Assembly (NCBI GenBank): GCA_938039195.1
Contig: CALHVK010000097.1
Span: forward strand, 1-5,388
DNA length: 5,388 nt
Source: an uncultured Carnobacteriaceae bacterium
Lineage (GTDB): Bacteria > Bacillota > Bacilli > Lactobacillales > Aerococcaceae
Direction: 5' to 3'
Shown piece after piece: positions 1 to 5,321 of the stretch. The first letter of the stretch is position 1. Each line of letters begins with the position of its first letter. The position numbers and the translations under genes were made by a program. Under the pieces are notes generated by a model. It did no database searches. It was not told the origin of the DNA and saw only the letters and a list, made by a program, of their open reading frames with translations.

Positions 1-24
1 GTTGAAGTAAAATAAATAAGTTAA

Positions 25-278
25 AGAGCGTTGCTCTTGTAAACACCTGATGTCTGCTGTGGTTTCTTTAAATCCTTGCGGATATCTTCATAGTAATAGT
101 GATGAGGCACCGGCTCGAGCCTAAGGTCTCTCGCCTTTAAAGCCTCAAAGGGGACGTACGGAATTTTATTCCTACGTCCCCTAATTCATTTTAATGCAAA
201 CTCCCATCACTATTACTATAGAATCCGCAAGGTTCCTCGAAACCACAATTGGTATTGTTAGCAACGCTCTATTTTTTT
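25..278 (+). ncRNA. Candidate structured non-coding RNA (rod with branched apex, U-run end)
   Basis: Several nested complementary blocks are visible: 25-34 with 261-270 (10 bp, AGAGCGTTGC/GCAACGCTCT), 58-66 with 239-247 (9 bp), 74-83 with 223-232 (10 bp) and 90-104 with 205-219 (15 bp). The apex can fold into a strong hairpin at 150-181 (GGGGACGTA/TACGTCCCC plus GGAAT/ATTCC) and smaller ones at 112-121 (GGCTCGAGCC) and 123-137 (AAGG/CCTT), perhaps closed by GAGGC 104-108 with GCCTC 142-146. The outer stem is followed by A and seven T, so the plus strand is the likely transcript, ending like an intrinsic terminator. TAAAAT at 8-13 could be its -10 box; any -35 would lie off the window. No open frame with a ribosome site fits inside. 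The rod shape recalls 6S RNA, but the apical branching and about 250-nt length do not clearly match. A MITE-like palindrome is the other reading. Structure is seen; identity is unknown. Confidence 0.5.
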
Positions 279-300
279 ACTTCTACTAACCATGAAATGC
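261..300 (+). repeat. Direct repeat copy 1 (3' end of the structured RNA)
   Basis: This block starts with the 3' strand of the RNA's outer stem (GCAACGCTCT), continues through the T-run and on to a CTAACCATG stretch. It matches 356-395 at 36 of 40 positions without gaps, with an exact 95-bp offset. Confidence 0.8.
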
Positions 301-355
301 AGGAAAAAAGAGGGTAAAGTGAAAAATGCAAAAAAGAATCCTAGGTGTTTTTTTC

Positions 356-395
356 GCAACGCTCTACTTTTTTACTTCTTCTAACCATGGATTGC
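356..395 (+). repeat. Direct repeat copy 2
   Basis: This is the second copy of the block at 261-300: GCAACGCTCT, a run of six T, ACTTCT, CTAACCATG. It keeps the ten bases that could pair with the RNA's 5' strand at 25-34. Apart from these two copies I see nothing else clear in the gene-free stretch 279-415. Confidence 0.8.
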
Positions 396-415
396 GGAGA
401 AGGATGAAAGATAAG

Positions 416-446
416 AAAAAGGCCGGGCGAAAAAAATCGCTCGGCC
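416..446 (-). terminator. Intrinsic terminator of the copA-copZ operon
   Basis: The ten-base arms 421-430 and 437-446 (GGCCGGGCGA and TCGCTCGGCC) form a GC-rich stem closed by an A-rich loop, with one mismatch on the minus-strand RNA and a G-U pair on the plus-strand RNA. On the minus strand it is followed by five T (416-420), 14 bp past the copZ stop. On the plus strand a C and four T follow, so it may work in both directions and separate copZ from the RNA region on the left. Confidence 0.85.
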
Positions 447-459
447 CTTTTGGGGTTGA

Positions 460-660
460 TTATTTTTTGATGCTGTATTTTGTGCCTTCGAGGGATGCTT
501 GTAATGCGTCGACGCTTGCGTCTCCTTCGACTGTGGCTACTTTTGTTTCTAGGCTCACTTCAACGTTTGTTACGCCTGGGACGTTTGAGAAGCGTTCTTT
601 CACTGTGTTGGCACATCCTGCGCATTTGATTCCTTCTAAATTATATTCTTTTTTCATCAT
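460..660 (-). CDS. copZ: Copper chaperone CopZ
   Basis: A 66-residue protein made of a single heavy-metal-associated (HMA) domain. The metal-binding Cys pair is seen in IKCAGC (C13 and C16), with a following amphipathic helix and a typical NVPGV turn near residue 27. In this family the cytosolic chaperone carries Cu(I) on the two Cys and passes it to the CopA ATPase or to the CopY repressor. Length is normal for CopZ. Two adjacent ATG codons (660 and 657) are possible starts. AAAGGAG lies 6 bases before the first, so 660 is used here, but either would work. It starts 17 bp after the copA stop in the same direction and is followed by a strong terminator, so it is the last gene of a copA-copZ operon and presumably copper-induced from the promoter before copA. 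The motif is IKCAGC rather than the more usual MTCxxC. An upstream in-frame extension to about 840 exists but overlaps copA and has no support. Confidence 0.92.
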   Translation of the reverse strand: MMKKEYNLEGIKCAGCANTVKERFSNVPGVTNVEVSLETKVATVEGDASVDALQASLEGTKYSIKK

Positions 661-677
661 AAATCTCTCCTTTATCG

Positions 678-2921
678 TTATGCTTTCCAGCGTTTTAATC
701 TTAGGGCGTTGAGGACAACGGATACGGAACTGAAGCTCATTGCGGCTCCGGCAATCATTGGGTTGAGGAGTGGTCCGCCAAAGAGGTGAAGAACTCCCAT
801 CGCAAATGGAATTCCGATAATGTTGTAGGCAAATGCCCAAAATAGATTTTCTTTAATATTACGGATGGTTGCACGGCTAAGTTTTAACATCGCTGGTACA
901 TCCATCAAGTCGCTCTTCATTAAGACGGCGTCTGCAGATTCGATGGCTACGTCTGTTCCGGTACCGATTGCGATACCGACTTGTGCTTGTGCAAGTGCTG
1001 GGGCGTCATTGATACCATCCCCCACCATCGCCACAATATAGCCTTCTTCTTGTAATTTTGAGACATAATTCGCCTTATCTTGCGGTAAAACTTCACTAAA
1101 CACGCGGTCAATCCCCACTTCAGAAGCAATCGCTTGTGCAGTTCGTTCGTGGTCCCCTGTCATCATGGCTACTTGAATGCCCATTTCATGTAGGGTTTGG
1201 ATAGCACGCGCGCTGCTTTCTTTAACGGTATCCGCTACAACAATCAAGCCTTGTACGGCATCGTTATAGCCGATATAGAGCGGTGTTTTTCCTTGTTCGG
1301 CAAAATGATTGGCTTTGTCGTTCATCTCAACATTGGCAAGACCATTTTCACGCATCCATTTTTCGTTTCCGAGGAAGACGAGCGTTTCACCAACGTGGCC
1401 TTTAATCCCGAAACCAGGGATGGCTTCGAAGTTCGTCACTTCATCAAATGAAGCCCCTTGTTCTTTGGCTTTGGCAACAATCGCTTCGCCAAGAGGATGT
1501 TCGGACGCTACTTCAAGGCTCGCAGCTAGGCGAATGAGGTCGTCTGCATCGGCGTTATCCGCTGTGACCACATCTGTGACCACAGGAGTCCCGTTTGTAA
1601 TCGTACCTGTTTTGTCGAAAACAACCATATTCACGTGGTTGGCTTCTTCCAACGCTTCCCCACTCTTAAGAAGGATTCCGTTTTCGGCCCCTTTACCAGT
1701 CCCAACCATGATAGCAGTTGGTGTCGCAAGCCCTAACGCACATGGGCAGGCAATGACGAGCACTGAGATGGTAATCGTGAGGGCAAATACCCATGATTCT
1801 TGTCCAAGGAAATACCAAGCAAGTCCAGAAACAAGAGCCAAGACGATTACGATTGGAACGAATACTCCAGAAACCTTGTCGGCCAGTTTGGCAATCGGTG
1901 CTTTGGATCCTTGTGCTTGTTCGACTAACTGAATAATTTGAGAAAGGGCTGTGTCTTTCCCGATTTTTGTTGCTTTTAGAATGAAAGAACCTGTTTTATT
2001 TAAACTTGCCCCAATCACTTCATCGCCAACTGATTTCGATACTGGAATACTTTCCCCTGTTAACATCGATTCATCAACGGTTGAGTTTCCTTCTGTCACG
2101 ACGCCATCGACTGGAACTTTTTCACCCGGTTTGACACGAATGAGGTCGCCCACTTGCACTTCTTCTACAGGAACTTCTACTTCTTGTCCGTCTCGTAAAA
2201 CCGTCGCCATTTTAGGAGCAAGGCCTACGAGCGTTTGAATCGCCATGGATGTTTTCCCTTTTGACACGTCTTCGAAGTATTTTCCAAGTGTGATTAAGGT
2301 TAAAATAACGCCGGCTGATTCGTAGTAAAGGTTCATCGCAAAATGCGCATGGCCTTCTAATACATGGCACGTTCCGTAAAGGCTATAAAGGAACGCAGCG
2401 CTTGTTCCAAGTGCGACTAAGCTGTCCATGTTCGGATGTCCTTTGGATAAGGCTTTAAATCCATCCACGAAGAAATGACGTCCGAGCCAGATAATTGGGA
2501 GAACGAGCGCCAATTGAATCAACGCGTAGCTAACTGGACTTTGCATTGGGCTTAGAAAGGCTGGCATTGGAATTCCAACCATATCGGCCATTGCGATAAA
2601 GAGAAGTGGCACGGTGAAAATCGCTGAAATGGTTAGGTTTCGCTTCATTTCTCTTAAGTGCGCTTCTTTCTTTTCGTTCTTTTCTTCGAGTTCTTCTTCC
2701 ACTGATTTGCCACGAGGACGAGCGCTGTATCCCACACCATCGACCACTTTGGCGATGTCTTCAGGGGTCACGCTATCGTTTGCTTCAACAGTCATGATCT
2801 CGGTTGCCAAGTTGACGCTGGCTTTATCAACGCCAGGAATTTTGCTGACGGCATTCTCGATCGTCATGGCACATGAAGCACAACTCATTCCTTCAATAAT
2901 GTACTCTTTTTGTTTGCTCAT
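678..2921 (-). CDS. copA: Copper-exporting P1B-1-type ATPase CopA
   Basis: A membrane Cu(I) pump of 747 residues that uses ATP to expel copper from the cytoplasm. From the N-terminus: one HMA metal-binding domain with GMSCASC (C14, C17); a charged Glu/Lys-rich linker near 73-93; transmembrane segments; the actuator-domain TGES (288-291); the transmembrane CPC copper site (392-394); the phosphorylation motif DKTGT (436-440); the nucleotide-domain SEHP (H475, P476); GDGIND (634-639); and the last two helices with YN (699-700) and MxxSS (728-732). CPC, YN and MxxSS together are the signature of Cu(I)-specific pumps. No key residue is missing. A GTG three codons upstream (2930) is a possible alternative start, but the ATG at 2921 has GGTG about 7 bases ahead and gives the usual N-terminus. 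It precedes copZ by 17 bp. The operator array overlapping its promoter implies CopY-type copper induction. The loop with CHVLEGHAHF (around 185-194) adds extra potential metal ligands. Confidence 0.97.
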   Translation of the reverse strand: MSKQKEYIIEGMSCASCAMTIENAVSKIPGVDKASVNLATEIMTVEANDSVTPEDIAKVVDGVGYSARPRGKSVEEELEEKNEKKEAHLREMKRNLTISAIFTVPLLFIAMADMVGIPMPAFLSPMQSPVSYALIQLALVLPIIWLGRHFFVDGFKALSKGHPNMDSLVALGTSAAFLYSLYGTCHVLEGHAHFAMNLYYESAGVILTLITLGKYFEDVSKGKTSMAIQTLVGLAPKMATVLRDGQEVEVPVEEVQVGDLIRVKPGEKVPVDGVVTEGNSTVDESMLTGESIPVSKSVGDEVIGASLNKTGSFILKATKIGKDTALSQIIQLVEQAQGSKAPIAKLADKVSGVFVPIVIVLALVSGLAWYFLGQESWVFALTITISVLVIACPCALGLATPTAIMVGTGKGAENGILLKSGEALEEANHVNMVVFDKTGTITNGTPVVTDVVTADNADADDLIRLAASLEVASEHPLGEAIVAKAKEQGASFDEVTNFEAIPGFGIKGHVGETLVFLGNEKWMRENGLANVEMNDKANHFAEQGKTPLYIGYNDAVQGLIVVADTVKESSARAIQTLHEMGIQVAMMTGDHERTAQAIASEVGIDRVFSEVLPQDKANYVSKLQEEGYIVAMVGDGINDAPALAQAQVGIAIGTGTDVAIESADAVLMKSDLMDVPAMLKLSRATIRNIKENLFWAFAYNIIGIPFAMGVLHLFGGPLLNPMIAGAAMSFSSVSVVLNALRLKRWKA

Positions 2922-2940
2922 TACTTTCACCGCTTTCGTT

Positions 2941-2989
2941 TACATTTGTAATTTACATTGTAAGTTTACACCTGTAATCTACAAATGTC
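2941..2989. promoter_or_regulatory. Array of four cop-box-like operators, 13-bp period
   Basis: Four related 10-bp blocks begin at 2941, 2954, 2967 and 2980: TACATTTGTA, TACATTGTAA, TACACCTGTA and TACAAATGTC. The first and third match the CopY consensus TACANNTGTA exactly. The second is one base short of it (TACATTGTA) and the fourth has one mismatch where it overlaps the -35. CopY is known in enterococci, lactococci and streptococci to bind such boxes and release them when copper displaces its zinc. The repressor itself is not encoded here. Confidence 0.85.
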
Positions 2990-2991
2990 AA
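2963..2991 (-). promoter_or_regulatory. Promoter of copA-copZ
   Basis: On the minus strand a perfect -35 TTGACA (2986-2991) is followed after 17 bases by TAAACT (2963-2968), a fair -10. Transcription would begin near 2956, about 35 bp before the copA start codon. Operator repeats cover the -35, the spacer and the start point, so repressor binding would block polymerase. Confidence 0.75.
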
Positions 2992-3000
2992 CAAGAAAGT

Positions 3001-3018
3001 TTCAAAAAATTTTTTGAA
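3001..3018. repeat. Perfect AT-rich palindrome
   Basis: TTCAAAAAATTTTTTGAA is an 18-bp perfect palindrome just upstream of the copA -35 and just beyond the terminator of the next gene. It may be an UP-like or bent-DNA element, or only part of the terminator's T-rich tail. Confidence 0.6.
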
Positions 3019-3019
3019 T

Positions 3020-3060
3020 AAAAAAACTCAAGCCAACAGCGATTCTGCCAGCTTGAGTTT
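3020..3060 (-). terminator. Intrinsic terminator after the Imm33-type gene
   Basis: Arms AAACTCAAGC (3024-3033) and GCTTGAGTTT (3051-3060) form a 10-bp perfect stem that can extend inward through CAG/CTG at 3037-3039 and 3045-3047. On the minus strand it is followed by a T-rich run. It lies 12 bp past the stop of the gene at 3073 and shields copA from read-through. Confidence 0.85.
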
Positions 3061-3072
3061 GGGATAGTCTAT

Positions 3073-3417
3073 TTAATTTGCTGAAGATAAAATTTCTTCT
3101 ATCGTAGTTTCTCTCTCTTCGATTAAATCGTAAAAGCCAACATGAACACCCTCTTCATATAGCCAACATAAATCTGTCCCATACGGTGCTTCAAAAATCT
3201 CAAGCATCACTGGAGCAATCTCATAAATGGAATCGGCTCCTAGAATTTTGAAATTGGCTGCATCTGAAAGATACTCTTCATCATCTTCAATGGATAATAG
3301 ATTCCATCCGTTCAATGGTGGGGTTATAGATTGATCACGAAAAGTATATCGAATCGGCTTGCCCTCAAGAATATTATTCGAAACAATAAAACCACCAAAA
3401 TCACTATTATTAATCAT
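3073..3417 (-). CDS. Imm33/DUF2185-family immunity-type protein
   Basis: A complete 114-residue protein. It resembles the DUF2185 family, also classed as immunity protein Imm33 in polymorphic toxin systems. The recognisable parts are the N-terminal VSNNILEGKPIRY (12-24), a central NGWNLLSIEDDEEYL (36-50), and the C-terminal APVMLEIFEAPYGTDLCWLY and GVHVGFYDL. Length is typical. There is no signal peptide or membrane segment, so it should be cytosolic, as expected for a protein that binds and neutralises an incoming toxin. The start is well set: GGAGG lies 6 bases before the ATG. It is followed by its own terminator. No toxin gene adjoins it, and upstream lies a degraded stretch and a broken immunity gene, so it looks like an orphan immunity gene in an immunity store. 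Family assignment is from remembered sequence patterns; the immunity role is inferred from family and context. The toxin it counters is unknown. Confidence 0.75.
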   Translation of the reverse strand: MINNSDFGGFIVSNNILEGKPIRYTFRDQSITPPLNGWNLLSIEDDEEYLSDAANFKILGADSIYEIAPVMLEIFEAPYGTDLCWLYEEGVHVGFYDLIEERETTIEEILSSAN

Positions 3418-3430
3418 TGTACGCCTCCAT

Positions 3431-3514
3431 TCAATTAGGAATTAACAACATTGATGCAAAAACCAAGTTGAAGATTCCATATACTTCTTCAATAAAATCT
3501 ATCCTAGTTTCCTT
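3431..3514 (-). other. Short open stretch, possible gene remnant
   Basis: Between the broken Imm59-like gene and the Imm33-type gene, a minus-strand frame is open for about 27 codons and ends with TGA at 3431-3433, 13 bp before the next ATG. It reads GKETRIDFIEEVYG, then a hydrophobic FNLVFASMLLIPN end. There is no ribosome site or start codon. It could be the tail of another lost immunity gene or chance. Confidence 0.2.
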
Positions 3515-3556
3515 ACCTCAGACTATTCTCTTTTTTTCTAAGGAAGAAGTTATTTG

Positions 3557-3888
3557 CTACTCTGTGGCATCATCCCAGAGGGGGGGATGGATATTGAGGA
3601 GCCCAACCATTGGAAATATAGTACTTGTTTCTTGAAACAGTATGTTCTAATAACTCCATAAATTTTTCTTTTGCTTCTTTAAAATTAGTATACTCAAAAA
3701 TCTTTCCTTTCTCAGCTCGATCCCTTGTTAGATATACCTCATATTTTTCGGCTTCGTTATTGAACTCAATTCGTATTTCCCATTCTTTTAACTTTTGTTT
3801 GCTAAAAATAGGAAATTTTAAAGACTCGTAATATAAATTAGTAATTATTGGCATTAATTCAAAATTTTGTTATTTCCAAGTTTCCCAT
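3557..3888 (-). pseudogene. Imm59-like immunity gene broken by two frameshifts
   Basis: The intact middle reads ESLKFPIFSKQKLKEWEIRI through LEHTVSRNKYYISNGWAPQY, which resembles small immunity proteins of the Imm59 type. Two one-base insertions spoil it. Near the start, an ATG at 3888 with AAGGA 8 bases ahead reads MGNLEITKF and then hits TGA. Removing one T from the TTTT run (plus 3861-3864) joins it to ELMPIITNLYYES. Near the end, a run of seven C (plus 3580-3586) sends the frame to PSPPLG and a stop. With six C it would read PSPLWDDATE and stop at 3557. The repaired protein has 109 residues, about the usual family size. The only unbroken piece (3570-3854, 94 residues) lacks a good ribosome site. 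This is either a true pseudogene or an assembly with homopolymer errors. It is an orphan among other immunity genes. The exact family is uncertain. Confidence 0.65.
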
Positions 3889-3920
3889 TGATTATTTCCT
3901 TCAATAATCTTATTTATTCT
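3870..3920 (-). pseudogene. Possible C-terminal tail of a lost toxin
   Basis: A minus-strand frame reads RINKIIEGNNQWETWK and stops inside the start of the Imm59-like gene, overlapping its first codons. A gene end overlapping an immunity start is the usual toxin-immunity layout, and the peptide has a plausible coding composition. A TAG precedes it at 3921-3923; the same frame continues before that as MQIHFQVSSE (from 3953). It is very short, so this is a suggestion only. Confidence 0.3.
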
Positions 3921-3979
3921 CTACTCCGAGGATACTTGAAAATGGATTTGCATTCATCCTATTTAACTAAACTTTCTTT

Positions 3980-4456
3980 TTAATCATCAAGAATTGAAAA
4001 ATTATATTTATTTTTATAACGCTGATTGAACCGAGCAACTACTTTCATAGGTTCTTTTTTTGTCAATCCATTATTAAAAGTAATACTTTTCGTTAACTGT
4101 TCCCGAAATTTTTGAACTCCAGATACTATTTCATTTGCTATTTTTAGAGTATCAATTTTAAAGGTAGCAATACTTTTATCTTCCATAAAGAGTATAGAGT
4201 CGAAAAATAATATTGAAATGTACAAATCTGTAGCTGAGCTCTTTGTCAATTTCATTAAAGTGTTCTCTAATATTTCTTGGATATTTTTTATATCACTTTG
4301 TTTATAAAAATATTCAAACAGTACTTGATTAATATCTGTAGGGAAAACATCAGGAACAAAAGTTGGAGGTTCAATTCGATACTTTTGCTTTCCACGTAAA
4401 ATATTTTCAACTTCCCCCACTTTAATAGCTTCTAAAATTTTTGTTCTAAAATTCAT
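3980..4456 (-). CDS. Unrecognised 158-residue protein, probable immunity partner of the toxin tail upstream
   Basis: I do not recognise the family. The protein has 158 residues, is mostly helical in appearance and lacks a signal peptide or clear membrane segment, so it is likely cytosolic. Visible features are the N-terminal MNFRTKILEAIKVGEVE, a Pro-rich PPTFVPDVFP near 33-42, a helical stretch with IQEILENTLMKLT, a DLYISILFFDSILFMED stretch and a Lys/Arg-rich C-terminus with RFNQRYKNKY. The ATG at 4456 has AGGAG 5 bases ahead; a TTG at 4471 in the same frame would swallow that site and is less likely. It begins 16 bp after the stop of a toxin C-terminal fragment on the same strand, which is the classic place for the cognate immunity gene. 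That position, not the sequence, is the basis for the immunity call. It is AT-rich, unlike copA. Confidence 0.7.
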   Translation of the reverse strand: MNFRTKILEAIKVGEVENILRGKQKYRIEPPTFVPDVFPTDINQVLFEYFYKQSDIKNIQEILENTLMKLTKSSATDLYISILFFDSILFMEDKSIATFKIDTLKIANEIVSGVQKFREQLTKSITFNNGLTKKEPMKVVARFNQRYKNKYNFSILDD

Positions 4457-4472
4457 TTGTTCTCCTCTCAAT

Positions 4473-4694
4473 TTATTTTATTCCTATCCTACTAACTCTA
4501 GTCTTATCTAATGGAACAGTATTTAAAATAGCTTCAGGAACTCCACCTGAAGTTTCTCCCCCAGGGATCCACAATGAATTTGCTCCTGTCTCATTCCCAC
4601 TAGGGAGTCTTAAATCTAAATCACTCAGATCTTCTATATCAATTCTAACTAAACCACCTCCATATTTAAAATAACCTTTAGGAAACCCTAATCT
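4473..4694 (-). pseudogene. C-terminal fragment of a probable polymorphic toxin
   Basis: An open minus-strand stretch of 73 codons has clear coding character but no start. It opens with RLGFPKGYFKYGGG, continues with LVRIDIEDLSDLDLRLP and then SGNETGANSLWIPGG and TSGGVPEAIL, and ends in VSRIGIK. The Gly-rich, Trp-containing blocks look like the end of a secreted nuclease- or ADP-ribosyltransferase-type toxin domain as found at the C-terminus of LXG or RHS proteins. I cannot name the family with confidence. An in-frame TAA lies at 4695-4697, directly where an ISL3 transposase fragment begins on the other strand, so the upstream toxin was cut off by a rearrangement. The fragment stops 16 bp before the 158-residue gene. 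It is almost certainly not translated as a working toxin. Displaced toxin tails kept beside immunity genes are known in polymorphic toxin loci and can serve as recombination cassettes; that role here is inference. Confidence 0.65.
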
Positions 4695-4698
4695 TTAA

Positions 4699-4824
4699 TG
4701 TCCTCACTGTCAAGGACAAATGGCTAAATATGACTTCCAGAAAGAGCCCAAAATCCTTTATCTAGAGTGCGCGGGATACAAAACGCTGATTCGCTTAAAG
4801 AAACGTCGTTTCCGATGTAGAGTC
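4699..4824 (+). mobile_element. ISL3-family transposase gene fragment
   Basis: A 42-codon plus-strand stretch reads CPHCQGQMAKYDFQ, then YLECAGYKTLIRLKKRRF and RCRV. This matches the N-terminal zinc-finger region of ISL3-family transposases: first CxxC pair, aromatic KYDF, then GYKTLIRLKKRRF before the second Cys pair. It is cut at both ends: a TAA lies immediately before the first Cys codon, and the second CxxC is lost after RCRV, where the frame runs through LRD into TAA (4834-4836). The catalytic DDE region and the terminal inverted repeats are absent, so it is inactive. It marks the point where the neighbouring toxin gene was broken. Confidence 0.8.
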
Positions 4825-4845
4825 CTTAGAGATTAACACTTAATG

Positions 4846-4892
4846 TAAAAACAGGAACTTGCTTACAACTAAAAGTAAATAAACAAGTTCCT
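4846..4892 (-). terminator. Intrinsic terminator after the 140-residue gene
   Basis: On the minus strand AGGAACTTG (4884-4892) pairs with CAAGTTCCT (4853-4861) around a 22-base loop and is followed by G and five T. It lies just past the stop at 4899, so transcription of that gene is separated from the genes to its left. Confidence 0.75.
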
Positions 4893-4898
4893 TACAAG

Positions 4899-5321
4899 CT
4901 ATTTTAATGGCGATACATAATCATCTGGAAGTTTCCCCATTGATTCTATCCATTGCTGTTCGGCTTGGGGAATAAGTATTTCAAGTTCTTTCTTACTAAA
5001 AAGCAACTGATTTTTACGGTTGGAAATCAGCACAATTGGCTTTTCTCTAGCTCTATCTTTTCTTATTTCGTTCTTTTCTTCTTCCGTCGGTGGCCAACGA
5101 TGGTTCTTTATTCTATAAGACACTTCTCGTATCGTTCTCTCTCCACTCTCTAGTAAGGTAAATAATTCTTGTGGTAACTCATAGACTACTAACCAAGAAG
5201 CCACAGTTCCCTCTTCTGAAACTAAATAATATTTATCCTTATTTTTCCAGATAGATTTCCCGTATCCTTCAACTTCTTCAAACCGAATAACATCTTCCCA
5301 TTGTAGTTTTGTTGGTTTCAT
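4899..5321 (-). CDS. Unrecognised 140-residue cytosolic protein, possible immunity gene
   Basis: I do not recognise the family. With the start at 5321 the protein has 140 residues and no signal peptide or membrane helix. It begins MKPTKLQWEDVIRFEEVEGY, has a central YYLVSEEGTVASWLVVYELP block of likely beta strands, a charged middle (RWPPTEEEKNEIRKDRARE) and a C-terminal IPQAEQQWIESMGKLPDDY. The small size, acidic and tryptophan-rich nature, and a location among immunity genes make an immunity role possible, but nothing proves it. The ATG at 5321 has AGGAG 8 bases ahead. The frame is open further to another ATG at 5366 (155 residues; GAAGG lies 9 bases ahead) and on to the window edge, so a longer form cannot be excluded. 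It ends at a good terminator 6 bp past the stop. A different frame entering from the right edge ends with GEIEG-like codons and TGA near 5368, perhaps the tail of an upstream gene. Confidence 0.7.
   Translation of the reverse strand: MKPTKLQWEDVIRFEEVEGYGKSIWKNKDKYYLVSEEGTVASWLVVYELPQELFTLLESGERTIREVSYRIKNHRWPPTEEEKNEIRKDRAREKPIVLISNRKNQLLFSKKELEILIPQAEQQWIESMGKLPDDYVSPLK

Noticed and set aside
25..278. T-box or other cis-acting riboswitch
   Set aside because: No T-box consensus is seen and no plus-strand gene follows, so a leader role in cis is unlikely.
326..712. Plus-strand open frame of 128 codons antisense to copZ
   Set aside because: It runs through the terminator and opposite copZ, has no family-like sequence, and is explained as the reverse-strand shadow of copZ.
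947..1129. Minus-strand 60-codon frame inside copA
   Set aside because: It overlaps copA fully in another frame and shows no domain or start signal.
1197..3021. Several plus-strand open frames opposite copA (such as 1309-1932, 1951-2238 and 2614-3021)
   Set aside because: Their sequences are low-complexity Ser/Thr/Pro shadows of copA codons without ribosome sites; copA itself is complete with every expected motif.
3417..3831. Plus-strand frames opposite the Imm33/Imm59-like region
   Set aside because: They are antisense to better-supported minus-strand genes and lack ribosome sites.
3557..3888. Programmed ribosomal frameshifting in the Imm59-like gene
   Set aside because: Two separate shifts would be needed, no stimulatory structure is obvious, and programmed shifts are not known to me for this family; mutation or sequencing error is simpler.
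4953..5153. Plus-strand 66-codon frame
   Set aside because: It lies opposite the 140-residue gene, and its Phe/Leu-rich composition reflects the reverse complement of Lys/Glu codons.
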